Below, one piece after another: positions 1-12,189 of a DNA stretch of 36,784 bases (position 1 is its first letter; each line of letters begins with the position of its first letter). The stretch covers positions 1-36,784 of the forward strand of contig RPFO01001916.1 in assembly GCA_009746045.1 (NCBI GenBank). Direction: 5' to 3'. Source of the stretch: Mesostigma viride (taxonomy: Eukaryota; Streptophyta; Mesostigmatophyceae; Mesostigmatales; Mesostigmataceae). The position numbers and the translations under genes were made by a program. The notes beneath the pieces are model-generated. The model was not told the origin of the DNA and searched no databases. It saw only the letters and a program-made list of their open reading frames with translations.

Positions 1-429
1 TAATCGAAATTACTTGGGAAAGTTGTCTCGGGCTGATGGACATGTGTGCCTCAATTGCGGAGTTAAATTGATGTATATTGAATGAAATACATTATTACAT
101 TCCATGCATCGATGCTCGAGTCATCGCGATATCTAATATCTTACATAATTACAGACCCATCAATTGGAAGATCAGAAAGCTCCAGTGCATCTGCTCTACG
201 ACCGACGTCTCAATCGTACGTAGTGCTTTCGAGTTAATTCCCTCAATGTATGTCTGGAAAATCCACGTGCAGCAGTGTCAAATGCATGGTATATGAAACT
301 AGTTATGTACATGTCAGATATGACAGTCAAGCGAGGCCATACATGTTGACGGACAAGTGAGCCTGTAGACCTACGTCATTCCCCAGTTCCTCGATGTCGT
401 GCGCAGCCCGATATCACAGATTTCCAATC

Positions 430-443
430 CCAACGGCCGTCGG
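430..443. repeat. Degenerate dyad-element core
   Basis: The sequence reads CCAACGGCCGTCGG, one substitution away from the 14-bp palindrome found intact 20 times elsewhere in the window. A TTT lies on the left side one base closer than usual, and the right-hand GAAA is missing. It is probably a decayed copy. Confidence 0.6.
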
Positions 444-508
444 CTCCGCAATCCACGTTCGCGATTAAACAGTGCAACCGCGAGGGCCGTTCTAACTTGT
501 AATCCACC

Positions 509-516
509 TATATAAT
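509..516 (+). promoter_or_regulatory. TATA-like string
   Basis: TATATAAT followed by GGGCTCC. It matches a TATA box in sequence, but I find no supported transcript downstream. It could equally be chance in an otherwise ordinary stretch. Confidence 0.2.
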
Positions 517-1057
517 GGGCTCCGTCTCGTCACCGTGCGTTCGCATCAACAGGACAGCCACGGGTGTCGCGACGTCTCGACGCGTGCACTACACGCATCA
601 TCTCGGTCATCGCAGCCGTCGAGCACGTCACAAGCATCATTATTCTCTGGACGAATTCTCGTGACCGTGTTGATATTAATGTCTGCCAACTTCACGACTG
701 TGAACAGCAGCCTCACGCACGTCCGGTCCATCCGACTCCGTCAGGCGGTGTTGCGAATGGCGTCCTGCGTGCAAAAACCAGTACATGAAGGACAATAATG
801 TTAGCCCGTTAGACAGATTTGTCTGTGGTTCCGCTTACAGCAGTACTAATCACCCGTTACGCGGATTTCGGGCAAGTGGGTATCCTCCTACATTACATGT
901 ATCCAATTATGGACGGGAGATTTAAAATGGGAAACAAGTATCAGCGAACCCAGAATCAAGGTATCCACGCAACGGTTTTGAAGAAACGGCTATGTACATA
1001 TAGACACAATGAACTGAACAAAACTTTAGTAGCTCACTCGTCGTTCACTTGTTAGTC

Positions 1058-1177
1058 GTAACGGAGGCAGTCATTCAGTCAGTTTGCAAGTTCAGTTGGC
1101 AAGTACGGAAACACACGCAAGTGCGTAACGGAGGCAGTCAGTCAGTCAGTTTGCAAGTGCAGTTGGCAAGTACGGAC
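1058..1177. repeat. 67-bp tandem duplication, 1.8 copies
   Basis: CGTAACGGAGGCAGTC begins at 1058 and again at 1125, giving a period of 67 bp. Both copies continue through CAGTCAGTTTGCAAGT and TTGGCAAGTACGGA, with single-base differences. The second copy also carries a small run of the tetramer CAGT. Confidence 0.85.
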
Positions 1178-1579
1178 CACCAACCGCGTGTGTACGTCCA
1201 TGATATCGCAATATAATCAAGAATAACAGGGAACGGTTAATGTATCCTTTACGCAGCTTTTTCGTTCAGGGCATGTTGAAATAACGAAAGTGGGGTCAGG
1301 TGTTCGAACCTTCCAAGTGCCGAATTTTTTACGAACCAGCGCATTCACGAACCTTGCACTGGGGACGCGGTGGACGTGTACCATTACCCCGGCCTAATTC
1401 TAGCATTGTACACAAGGGGCGGTGGCTAGCAGTAAAGAAGGGCATCCTAGTCATAACGCTGGGCAAGTTTAAAAGCACCAACGGCCGTTGAGTAGGAAAA
1501 AAAAAGAGCAGGAGAAGAGCACGTCGACGTTTCAACAGCAAGACAAAAATATTGAACCCCGAGTACCAATGAAAATGCT
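1178..1579. other. Intergenic, one partial dyad element
   Basis: No gene is recognised. The only structure I can name is a near-complete dyad element at 1468-1501. Its core CCAACGGCCGTTGA (1478-1491) has one end base changed, TTT remains on the left and AAAA on the right. Confidence 0.5.
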
Positions 1580-1641
1580 TTCATGCATGTCCACCCCGAC
1601 GAGGCACAAATTCATGCATGCCCACCCCGACGAGGCACAAA
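1580..1641. repeat. 31-bp tandem duplication, 2 copies
   Basis: Two adjacent 31-bp units begin with TTCATGCATG at 1580 and 1611 and share CCACCCCGACGAGGCACAAA. They differ at one position (T or C after TTCATGCATG). Confidence 0.85.
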
Positions 1642-1722
1642 TTAATGAACGACAGATTTCTCACCCCCCCCCGGCACATGGAACAAGTGCCATCGCACGC
1701 ACACACTTTGTAGACAGGAGAG

Positions 1723-1756
1723 TTTCGAGAGTCCAACGGCCGTTGGCTCGGAGAAA
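1723..1756. repeat. Dyad element, intact 34-bp form
   Basis: Core CCAACGGCCGTTGG at 1733-1746. TTTC lies at 1723-1726 and GAAA at 1753-1756, each separated from the core by six bases. The two arms are mirror-placed, so the whole 34 bp has dyad symmetry. Confidence 0.9.
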
Positions 1757-1988
1757 TTGACAGTACACCAGTAAAGACATTAAAATTATCACTTTGTTGT
1801 CTTATGTGTGCCGTGTCATTTCCCAAGGTCAAAAGCCGTCAACTTCTGCACCTCTTGTCCCTCCCACCCGTACGCACTAAGCATGCCCACCTTACACTAC
1901 CACATGTGGCTCTTGAGAAAACTCCCCCCGACGATGCACATGTGCCATTCACGCACACACCTTCAGACAAGGCTATCAGTTTTTCGAA

Positions 1989-2304
1989 GTCCAACGGCCG
2001 TTGGCTCCGAGAAATGCTGTTACAACTCAAAATTACAATGGTGACATCCACGAGCTAGTGGTACGCCGAACAAGTGCTTGTATGACATATGGCGACTGCC
2101 CGTGAGGAAAAGTCCACCACCACACACGGTCAGTTTTTTGAGTCCAACGGCCGTTGGCTCCGAGAAATGCTGTTACAACGCAAAATTACAATGGTGACAT
2201 ACATGAGCTAGTGGTACGCCGAACAAGTGCTTGTATGACATATGGCGACTGACCGTGAGGAAAAGTCCACCACCACACACGGACAGTTTTTTGACTCCAA
2301 CGCA
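1989..2304. repeat. 153-bp tandem duplication, each copy with a dyad element
   Basis: Two long units start at the dyad cores 1991-2004 and 2144-2157, 153 bp apart. They agree closely through GAGAAATGCTGTTACAAC, the GTGGTACGCCGAACAAGTGC stretch and the CACACACGG stretch. A third start at about 2298 (ACTCCAACG) diverges at once. Both complete cores keep TTT on the left and GAAA on the right at the standard distances. Confidence 0.9.
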
Positions 2305-2641
2305 AGAACAGACGTAATGCACACCAAGTGACCAAGTGGCAAGATAAAGACACCCTTGCCAATCTCTACCCACAAAAACTTAGCCCCGAAATCCGTAGCC
2401 CCGAAATCCGTGATTGATTTGTACATTGTAGATGACAATGCAGCGATCACATGTATTCTGAAACCAACACGTTTTTACCTAGTTATCATGGTAACCAATT
2501 TATGGTTACCTAGTTATCCATGGCTAGAAAGTTGTAAATACACGATGTGGCCACACACGCCATAGATGAAAATCATAACCAGATCACGCACATGATCATG
2601 GAAGGGGACTCTATTGATCTCAAAAAAGAAAGCTCAAGACA
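2305..2641. other. Intergenic with small repeats, no gene
   Basis: TAGCCCCGAAATCCG is repeated twice in tandem at 2381-2410 (15-bp period). A perfect 8-bp stem, GGTAACCA / TGGTTACC with loop ATTTA, lies at 2490-2510. It is flanked by a direct repeat of ACCTAGTTATC. I see nothing coding. Confidence 0.5.
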
Positions 2642-2697
2642 CCCTACACCCTACACCCTACACCCTACACCATACATCCTACAACCTACACCCTTAA
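2642..2697. repeat. CCCTACA heptamer tract (telomere-like, degenerate)
   Basis: Four perfect CCCTACA heptamers (2642-2669) are followed by CCATACA, TCCTACA, ACCTACA and CCCTTAA in the same 7-bp register. CCCTACA differs by one base from CCCTAAA, the C-strand of the TTTAGGG telomere repeat of plants and many green algae. The tract is far too short and degenerate for a working telomere. An opposite-strand counterpart lies at 31343-31374. Confidence 0.75.
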
Positions 2698-2730
2698 CTC
2701 TCCACCCTTAGCTTACGTGACCTTTTTTTC

Positions 2731-2798
2731 GGAGAAATGTCCGAGTGGAATGCTATGTATGGGGTAACTTTCCCAAGGGTTCGAATCCCTCTTTCTCC
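2731..2798 (+). pseudogene. Truncated tRNA-Ser, plastid-like
   Basis: A perfect 7-bp acceptor stem (GGAGAAA at 2731-2737, TTTCTCC at 2792-2798) encloses CCGAGTGG, typical of the tRNA-Ser D arm, and a T arm AGGGTTCGAATCCCT. The middle is too short. After GAGTGG it jumps straight to AATGCTATGTA, which resembles the 3' side of the anticodon stem of plastid tRNA-Ser(GGA) as I remember it. The D-stem 3' side and 5' anticodon stem are missing, about 15-20 bases. A deletion between two TGG direct repeats would explain this. A plastid-derived nuclear pseudogene is most likely; a mitochondrial or nuclear tRNA-Ser remnant is possible. Confidence 0.6.
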
Positions 2799-2906
2799 AT
2801 TAGAGTTTTGTTTAGCTTCTATTCTCGTCTACACATAATTCACACGAAGTACGCTTGCAAATACTTTATTACTATTTTGTTTGATATACTACACTAATAT
2901 TATAAT

Positions 2907-3063
2907 TGTTGTGTGTGTGTGTTGTTCACGTGTGCGTGTGTGTGTTGTGTGTGTTGTGTGTGTTGTGCGTGTGCGTGTGCGTGTGCGTGTGCGTGTGCGT
3001 GTGCGTGTGCGTGTGCGTGTGTGTGTGTATATAATTTTTTGTTGTGTGTGTGTGTTGTGTGTT
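2907..3063. repeat. TG-rich / (GTGCGT)n microsatellite
   Basis: GTGTGTGT stretches and TTGTGTG repeats lead into about eight GTGCGT hexamers around 2967-3018, then GT dinucleotides, ATATAATTTTTT and more TG. It directly precedes the first recognisable 40-bp satellite unit and shares its GT/GC alternation, so it may be a seed or decayed edge of the array. Confidence 0.9.
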
Positions 3064-6000
3064 GTACGTGCAAGGTGTATGTACATGTGTGTGCAGCCGG
3101 CCCTTGCGTGCGCGGTGTGTGTACGTTTCTGTGCAGCCGCCCCTTGCGTGCGCGGTGTATGTACGTGTGTGTGCATGCCGGCCCTTGCGTGCATGGTGTG
3201 TGTACGTGTGTGTGCAGCCGCCCCTTGCGTGCGCGGTGTATGTACATGTGTTTGCACTCGCCCATTGCGTGCGCGGTGTATGTACGTGTGTGTGCAGCCG
3301 CCCCTTGCGTGCGCGGTGGATGTACGTGTGTGCGCACTCGCCCCTTGCGTGCGCGGTGTATGTACGTGTGTGTGCAGCCGCCCCTTGCGTGCGCGGTGTA
3401 TGTACATGTGTGTGCATCCTTGTCCTTGCGTGCATGGTGTATGTACATGTGAGTGCCGTCGCCCCAACCGTGCATTGTGTATGTACGTGTGTGTGCAGCC
3501 GCCCCTTGCGTGCATGGTGTGTGTACATGTGTGTGCATCCTTGTCCTTGCGTGCATGGTGTATGTACATGTGTTTGCACTCGCCCCTTGCGTGCGCGGTG
3601 TGTGTACGTGTGTGTGCAGCCGCCCCTTGCGTGCATGGTGTGTGTACATGTGTGTGCATCCTTGTCCTTGCGTGCATGGTGTGTGTACATGTGTGTGCAG
3701 CCGCCCCTTGCGTGCGCGGTGGATGTACATGTGCGGGCAGTTGCCCCTTGCGTGCGCGGTGTATGTACATGTGTTTGCACTCGCCCCTTGCGTGCGCGGT
3801 GTATGTACATGTGTGTGCAGCCGCCCCTTGCGTGCATGGTGTATGTACATGTGCTTGCACTGGCCCCGTGCGTGCGCGGTGTATGTACGTGTGTGTGCAG
3901 CCGCCCCTTGCGTGCGCGGTGTATGTACGTGCGTGTGCAGCCGCCCCTTGCGTGCGCGGTGTATGTACATGTGTGTGCATCCTTGTCCTTGCGTGCGCGG
4001 TGTATGTACATGTGTTTGCACTCGCCCCTTGCGTGCGCGGTGGATGTACATGTGTGTGCAGCCGCCCCTTGCGTGCATGGTTTATGTACATGTGTGTGCA
4101 GTCGCCGGCCCCGTGCGTGCGCAGTGGATGTACGTGTGTGTGCAGCCGCCCCGTGCGTGCATGGTGTGTGTACGTGTGTGTGCAGCAGCCCCTTGCGTGC
4201 GCGGTGTATGTACGTTTCTGTGCATGCCGGCCCTTGCGTGCATGGTGTATGTACATGTGCTTGCACTGGCCCCTTGCGTGCGCGGTGTATGTACGTGTGT
4301 GTGCAGCCCCCCTTGCGTGCGCGGTGTATGTACGTGTGTGCGCACTCGCCCCTTGCGTGCGCGGTGTATGTACGTGTGTGTGCAGCCGCCCCTTGCGTGC
4401 GCGGTGTATGTACATGTGTGTGCAGCCGCCCCTTGCGTGTGCGGTGGATGTACATGTGCGGGCAGTTGCCCCTTGCGTGCGCGGTGTATGTACATGTGTT
4501 TGCACTCGCCCCTTGCGTGCGCGGTGTATGTACATGTGTGTGCAGCCGCCCCTTGCGTGCATGGTGTATGTACATGTGCTTGCACTGGCCCCGTGCGTGC
4601 GCGGTGTATGTACGTGTGTGTGCAGCCGCCCCTTGCGTGCGCGGTGTATGTACGTGTGTGCGCACTCGCCCCTTGCGTGCGCGGTGTATGTACGTGTGTG
4701 TGCAGCCGCCCCTTGCGTGCGCGGTGTATGTACATGTGTGTGCATCCTTGTCCTTGCGTGCGCGGTGTATGTACATGTGTTTGCACTCGCCCCTTGCGTG
4801 CGCGGTGTATGTACATGTGTGTGCAGCCGCCCCTTGCGTGCATGGTTTATGTACATGTGTGTGCAGTCGCCCCGTGCGTGCGCAGTGTATGTACGTGTGT
4901 GTGCAGCCGCCCCTTGCGTGCGTGGTGTGTGTACATGTGAGTGCAGCCGCCCCTTGCGTGCGCGGTGTATGTACGTGTGTGTGCAGCAGCCCCTTGCGTG
5001 CTTTGTGTGTGTACATGTGTGTGAATCCTTGTCCTTGCGTGCATGGTGTGTGTACGTGTGTGTGCAGCCGCCCCTTGCGTGCATGGTGGATGTACATGTG
5101 AGTGCCGTTGCCCCTTGCGTGCGCGGTGTATGTACGTGTGTGTGCAGCCGTCCCTTAATTGCGTGCGCGGTGTGTGTACGTGTGTGTGCACTCGCCCCTT
5201 GCGTGCGCGGTGTATGTACGTGTGTGCAGCCGCCCCTTGCGTGCGCGGTGTATGCCAGTGTGTGTGCATGCCGGCCCTTGCGTGCAAGGTGGTGTGTAAG
5301 TGTGTGTGCAGCCCCTTGCGTGCATGGTGTATGTACGTGTGTGTGCAGCCGGCCCTTGCGTGCATGGTGTGTGTACATGTGAGTGCAGCCGTCCCTTCCG
5401 TGCATGGTGTGTGTACGTGTGTGTGCAGTTGCCCCTTGCGTGCGCAGTGTATGTACGTGTGTGTGCATGCCGGCCCTTGCGTGCATGGTGTGTGTACGTG
5501 TGTGTGCAGTTGCCCCTTGCATGCGCGGTGTATGTACATGTGAGTGCAGCCGCCCAAGAGTATGTACATGTGAGTGCCGTCGCCCCTAATTGCGTGCATT
5601 GTGTGTGTAAGTGTGTGTGCAGCAGCCCCTTGCGTGCGCGGTGTATGTACGTGTGTGTGCAGCCGCCCCTTGCGTGCATGGTGTATGTCCATGTGAGTGC
5701 CGTTGCCCCTTGCGTGCGCGGTGTATGTACGTGTGTGTGCAGCCGTCCCTTAATTGCGTGCGCGGTGGATGTACATGTGCGGGCAGTTGCCCCTTGCGTG
5801 CACGGTGTATGTACGTGTGTGTGCAGCCGTCCCTTGCGTGCGCGGTGTATGTACGTGTGTGTGCAGCCGCCCCTTGCGTGCATGGTGAGTGTAAGTGTGT
5901 GTGCAGCAGCCCCTTGCGTGCGCAGTGTATGTACGTGTGTGTGCAGCCGCCCCTTGCGTGCGCGGTGTGTGTATACTGTGTGTGCATGCCGGCCCTTGCG

Positions 6001-6518
6001 TGCATGGTGTGTGTACGTGTGTGTGCAGCCGCCCCTTGCGTGCGCGGTGTGTGTACGTGTGTGTGCACTCGCCCCTTGCGTGCGCGGTGGATGTACAGGT
6101 GTGTGCAGCCGCCCCTTGCGTGCATGGTGTATGTACATGTGTGTGCAGCCGCCCCTTGCGTGCGCGGTGGATGTACATGTGTGTGCAGCCGAACCTTGCG
6201 TGCATGGTGTGTGTACCTGTGCGTGAAGTCGCTCCTTGCGTGCATGGTGTGTGTACGTGTGTGTGCAGCCGCCCCTTGCGTGCATGGTGTATGTACATGT
6301 GAGTGCCGTTGCCCCTTGCGTGCGCGGTGTATGTACGTGTGTGTGCAGCCGTCCCTTAATTGCGTGCGCGGTGTGTGTACGTGTGTGTGCACTCGCCCCT
6401 TGCGTGCGCGGTGTATGTACGTGTGTGCAGCCGCCCCTTGCGTGCGCGGTGTATGCCAGTGTGTGTGCATGCCGGCCCTTGCGTGCAAGGTGTGTGTAAG
6501 TGTGTGTGCAGCCCCTTG

Positions 6519-9146
6519 CGTGCATGGTGTATGTACGTGTGTGTGCAGCTGCCCCTTGCGTGCGCGGTGTGTGTACGTGTGTGTGCAGCCGCCCCGTGGT
6601 TGCGCGGTGTATGTACATGTGTGTGCAGTTGCCCCTTGCGTGCGCGGTGTATGTACGTGTGTGTGCAGCCGCCCCTTGCGTGCGCGGTGTAGGTACGTGT
6701 GTGTGCAGCCGCCCCAAGCGTGCGCGGTGTGTGTACATGTGTGTGCAGTTGCCCCTTGCGTGCGCGGTGTATGTACGTGTGTGTGCAGCCGCCCCGTGGT
6801 TGCGCGGTGTATGTACATGTGTGTGCAGTTGCCCCTTGCGTGCGCGGTGTATGTACGTGTGTGTGCAGCCGCCCCTTGCGTGCAAGGTGTAGGTACGTGT
6901 GTGTGCAGCCGCCCCAAGCGTGCGCGGTGTGTGTACATGTGTGTGCAGTTGCCCCTTGCGTGCGCGGTGTGTGTACGTGTGTGTGCAGCCGCCCCTTGCG
7001 TGCGCGGTGTATGTACGTGTGTGTGCAGTTGCCCCTTGCGTGCGCGGTGGTTTTTCGTGTGTGTGCAGCCGGCCCTTGCGTGCGCGGTGTGTGTACATGT
7101 GAGTGCAGCTGCCCCAAGCGTGCGCGGTGTGTGTACATGTGTGTGCAGTTGCCCCTTGCGTGCGCGGTGGATGTACGTGTGTGTGCAGCCGCCCCTTGCG
7201 TGCGCGGTGTATTTACGTGTGTGTGCAGCCGCCCCAAGCGTGCGCGGTGTGTGTACGTGTGTGTGCAGTTGCCCCTTGCGTGCGCGGTGTGTGTACATGT
7301 GTGTGCAGTTGCCCCTTGCGTGCGCGGTGTATGTACATGTGTGTGCAGTTGCCCCTTGCGTGCGCGGTGTATGTACGTGTGTGTGCAGCCGCCCCTTGCG
7401 TGCGCGGTGTAGGTACGTGTGTGTGCAGCCGCCCCAAGCGTGCGCCGTGTGTGTACATGTGTGTGCAGTTGCCCCTTGCGTGCGCGGTGTGTGTACGTGT
7501 GTGTGCAGCCGCCCCTTGCGTGCGCGGTGGATGTACGTGTGTGTGCAGTTGCCCCTTGCGTGCGCGGTGGATGTACGTGTGTGTGCAGCCGCCCCTTGCG
7601 TGCGCGGTGTGTGTACATGTGAGTGCAGCTGCCCCAAGCGTGCGCGGTGTGTGTACATGTGTGTGCAGTTGCCCCTTGCGTGCGCGGTGGATGTACGTGT
7701 GTGTGCAGCCGCCCCTTGCGTGCGCGGTGTAGGTACGTGTGTGTGCAGCCGCCCCAAGCGTGCGCGGTGTGTGTACGTGTGTGTGCAGTTGCCCCTTGCG
7801 TGCGCGGTGTGTGTACATGTGTGTGCAGTTGCCCCTTGCGTGCGCGGTGTATGTACGTGTGTGTGCAGCCGGCCCTTGCGTGCGCGGTGGATGTACGTGT
7901 GTGTGCAGCCGGCCCTTGCGTGCATGGTGTGTGTACGTGTGTGTGCAGCCGGCCCTTGCGTGCGCGGTGGATGTACATGTGTGTGCAGTCGCCCCTTGCG
8001 TGCGCGGTGTGTGTACGTGTGTGTGCAGCCGCCCCTTGCGTGCGCGGTGGATGTACGTGTGTGTGCAGTTGCCCCTTGCGTGCGCGGTGGATGTACGTGT
8101 GTGTGCAGCCGCCCCTTGCGTGCGCGGTGTGTGTACATGTGAGTGCAGCTGCCCCAAGCGTGCGCGGTGTGTGTACATGTGTGTGCAGTTGCCCCTTGCG
8201 TGCGCGGTGGATGTACGTGTGTGTGCAGCCGCCCCTTGCGTGCGCGGTGTAGGTACGTGTGTGTGCAGCCGCCCCAAGCGTGCGCGGGGGATGTACGTGT
8301 GTGTGCAGCCGGCCCTTGCGTGCATGGTGTGTGTACGTGTGTGTGCAGCCGCCCCTTGCGTGCGCGGTGTAGGTACGTGTGTGTGCAGCCGCCCCAAGCG
8401 TGCGCGGTGTAGGTACGTGTGTGTGCAGTTGCCCCTTGCGTGCGCGGTGTAGGTACATGTGTGTGCAGTTGCCCCTTGCGTGCGCGGTGTATGTACATGT
8501 GTGTGCAGTTGCCCCTTGCGTGCGCGGTGTATGTACGTGTGTGTGCAGCCGCCCCTTGCGTGCGCGGTGTAGGTACGTGTGTGTGCAGCCGCCCCAAGCG
8601 TGCGCGGTGTGTGTACATGTGTGTGCAGTTGCCCCTTGCGTGCGCGGTGTGTGTACGTGTGTGTGCAGCCGCCCCTTGCGTGCGCGGTGGATGTACGTGT
8701 GTGTGCAGTTGCCCCTTGCGTGCGCGGTGGATGTACGTGTGTGTGCAGCCGGCCCTTGCGTGCATGGTGTGTGTACGTGTGTGTGCAGCCGCCCCTTGCG
8801 TGCGCGGTGTAGGTACGTGTGTGTGCAGCCGCCCCAAGCGTGCGCGGTGTAGGTACGTGTGTGTGCAGTTGCCCCTTGCGTGCGCGGTGTAGGTACATGT
8901 GTGTGCAGTTGCCCCTTGCGTGCGCGGTGTATGTACATGTGTGTGCAGTTGCCCCTTGCGTGCGCGGTGTATGTACGTGTGTGTGCAGCCGCCCCTTGCG
9001 TGCGCGGTGTGTGTACGTGTGTGTGCAGCCGCCCCTTGCGTGCGCGGTGTATGTACGTGTGTGTGCAGCTGCCCCAAGCGTGCGCGGTGTGTGTACATGT
9101 GTGTGCAGTTGCCCCTTGCGTGCGCGGTGGACGTACGTGTGTGTGC
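6519..9146. repeat. Homogeneous sub-array in exact 40-bp register
   Basis: For about 2.6 kb (some 65 units) I find no length variant: every unit is exactly 40 bp. Only a few hinge types alternate, mainly GCCGCCCC, GTTGCCCC, GCTGCCCC or GCCGCCCCAA, and GCCGGCCC. The 41- and 44-bp units common on both sides are absent. Confidence 0.8.
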
Positions 9147-12100
9147 ATGCCGGCAATTGCGTGCATGGTGTGTGTACGTGTGTGTGCAGCCGCCCCTTGC
9201 GTGCGCGGTGTGTGTACGTGTGTGTGCATGCCGGCAATTGCGTGCATGGTGTGTGTACGTGTGTGTGCAGCCGGCCCTTGCGTGCGCGGTGTGTGTACAT
9301 GTGAGTGCAGCTGCCCCAAGCGTGCGCGGTGTGTGTACATGTGTGTGCAGTTGCCCCTTGCGTGCGCGGTGGATGTACGTGTGTGTGCATGCCGGCAATT
9401 GCGTGCATGGTGTGTGTACGTGTGTGTGCAGCCGCCCCTTGCGTGCGCGGTGTGTGTACGTGTGTGTGCACTCGCCCCTTGCGTGCGCGGTGGATGTACA
9501 TGTGTGTGCAGCCGCCCCTTGCGTGCATGGTGTATGTACATGTGTTTGCACTCGCCCCTTGCGTGCGCGGTGGATGTACATGTGTGTGCAGCCGAACCTT
9601 GCGTGCATGGTGTGTGTACCTGTGCGTGAAGTCGCTCCTTGCGTGCATGGTGTGTGTACGTGTGTGTGCAGCCGCCCCTTGCGTGCATGGTGTATGTACA
9701 TGTGAGTGCTGTTGCCCCTTGCGTGCGCGGTGTATGTACGTGTGTGTGCAGCCGTCCCTTAATTGCGTGCGCGGTGTGTGTACGTGTGTGTGCAGCCGCC
9801 CCTTGCGTGCATGGTGAGTGTACCTGTGCGTGAAGTCGCTCCTTGCGTGCATGGTGTGTGTACGTGTGTGTGCAGCCGCCCCTTGCGTGCATGGTGTATG
9901 TACATGTGAGTGCCGTTGCCCCAAGCGTGCATTGTGTGTGTAAGTGTGTGTGCAGCCGGCCCTTGCGTGCATGGTGTGTGTACATGTGAGTGCAGCCGGC
10001 CCTTGCGTGCATGGTGTGTGTACGTGTGTGTGCAGTTGCCCCTTGCGTGCGCGGTGGATGTACGTGTGTGTGCAGCCGGCCCTTGCGTGCGCGGTGTGTG
10101 TACATGTGAGTGCAGCCGCCCCAAGCGTGTGTACATGTGTGTGCAGTTGCCCCTTGCGTGCGCAGTGGATGTACGTGCGTGTGCATGCCGGCAATTGCGT
10201 GCATGGTGTGTGTACGTGTGTGTGCAGCCGCCCCTTGCGTGCGCGGTGTGTGTACGTGTGTGTGCACTCGCCCCTTGCGTGCGCGGTGTATGTACGTGTG
10301 TGCAGCCGCCCCTTGCGTGCGCGGTGTATGCCAGTGTGTGTGCATGCCGGCCCTTGCGTGCAAGGTGTGTGTAAGTGTGTGTGCAGCCCCTTGCGTGCAT
10401 GGTGTATGTACGTGTGTGTGCAGCTGCCCCTTGCGTGCGCGGTGTGTGTACGTGTGTGTGCAGCCGCCCCAAGCGTGCGCGGTGTATGTACGTGTGTGTG
10501 CAGCCGGCCCTTGCGTGCATGGTGTGTGTACGTGTGTGTGCAGCCGGCCCTTGCGTGCGCGGTGGATGTACATGTGTGTGCAGTCGCCCCTTGCGTGCGC
10601 GGTGTAGGTATACGTATGTGTGCAGCCGCCCCTTGCGTGCGCGGTGTAGGTACGTGTGTGTGCAGCCGCCCCAAGCGTGCGCGGTGTATGTACGTGTGTG
10701 TGCAGCCGCCCCTTGCGTGCGCGGTGGATGTACGTGTGTGTGCAGCCACCCCTTGCGTGCGCGGTGTATTTACGTGTGTGTGCAGCCGCCCCAAGCGTGC
10801 GCGGTGTGTGTACGTGTGTGTGCAGTTGCCCCTTGCGTGCGCGGTGTGTGTACATGTGTGTGCAGTTGCCCCTTGCGTGCGCGGTGGATGTACGTGTGTG
10901 TGCAGCCGCCCCTTGCGTGCGCGGTGTATTTACGTGTGTGTGCAGCCGCCCCAAGCGTGCGCGGTGTGTGTACGTGTGTGTGCAGTTGCCCCTTGCGTGC
11001 GCGGTGTGTGTACATGTGTGTGCAGTTGCCCCTTGCGTGCGCGGTGTATGTACATGTGTGTGCAGTTGCCCCTTGCGTGCGCGGTGTATGTACGTGTGTG
11101 TGCAGCCGCCCCTTGCGTGCGCGGTGTAGGTACGTGTGTGTGCAGTTGCCCCTTGCGTGCGCGGTGGATGTACGTGTGTGTGCAGCCGCCCCTTGCGTGC
11201 GCGGTGTGTGTACATGTGAGTGCAGCTGCCCCAAGCGTGCGCGGTGTGTGTACATGTGTGTGCAGTTGCCCCTTGCGTGCGCGGTGGATGTACGTGTGTG
11301 TGCAGCCGCCCCTTGCGTGCGCGGTGTATGTACGTGCGTGTGCAGCCGCCCCTTGCGTGCGCGGTGTATGTACATGTGTGTGCATCCTTGTCCTTGCGTG
11401 CGCGGTGTATGTACATGTGTTTGCACTCGCCCCTTGCGTGCGCGGTGGATGTACATGTGTGTGCAGCCGCCCCTTGCGTGCATGGTTTATGTACATGTGT
11501 GTGCAGTCGCCGGCCCCGTGCGTGCGCAGTGGATGTACGTGTGTGTGCAGCCGCCCCGTGCGTGCATGGTGTGTGTACGTGTGTGTGCAGCAGCCCCTTG
11601 CGTGCGCGGTGTATGTACGTTTCTGTGCATGCCGGCCCTTGCGTGCATGGTGTATGTACATGTGCTTGCACTGGCCCCTTGCGTGCGCGGTGTATGTACG
11701 TGTGTGTGCAGCCCCCCTTGCGTGCGCGGTGTATGTACGTGTGTGCGCACTCGCCCCTTGCGTGCGCGGTGTATGTACGTGTGTGTGCATGCCGGCAATT
11801 GCGTGCATGGTGTGTGTACGTGTGTGTGCAGCCGCCCCTTGCGTGCGCGGTGTGTGTACGTGTGTGTGCACTCGCCCCTTGCGTGCGCGGTGGATGTACA
11901 TGTGTGTGCAGCCGCCCCTTGCGTGTGCGGTGGATGTACATGTGTGTGCAGCCGCCCCGTGCGTGCATGGTGTGTGTACGTGTGTGTGCAGCAGCCCCTT
12001 GCGTGCGCGGTGTATGTACGTTTCTGTGCATGCCGGCCCTTGCGTGCATGGTGTATGTACATGTGCTTGCACTGGCCCCTTGCGTGCGCGGTGTATGTAC

Positions 12101-12189
12101 GTGTGTGTGCAGCCCCCCTTGCGTGCGCGGTGTATGTACGTGTGTGCGCACTCGCCCCAAGCGTGCGCGGTGTATGTACGTGTGTGTGC

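Larger units (their letters stand above)
1..1057. other. Left flank, no recognisable gene
   Basis: I see no coding region that I can support. Short overlapping open frames between about 535 and 798 occur in several frames at once and look like chance. A degenerate copy of the palindromic element lies at 430-443, and a TATATAAT string lies at 509-516, about 70 bp to its right. Together they could be a promoter, but no downstream gene is evident. Confidence 0.5.

Noticed and set aside
535-798. Overlapping small open frames on both strands (61-87 codons)
   Set aside because: Three frames are open at once with no conserved motif or initiation context I can support.
2642-2697. A functional telomere
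   Set aside because: Only about eight degenerate heptamers, internal to the window, with ordinary sequence on both sides.
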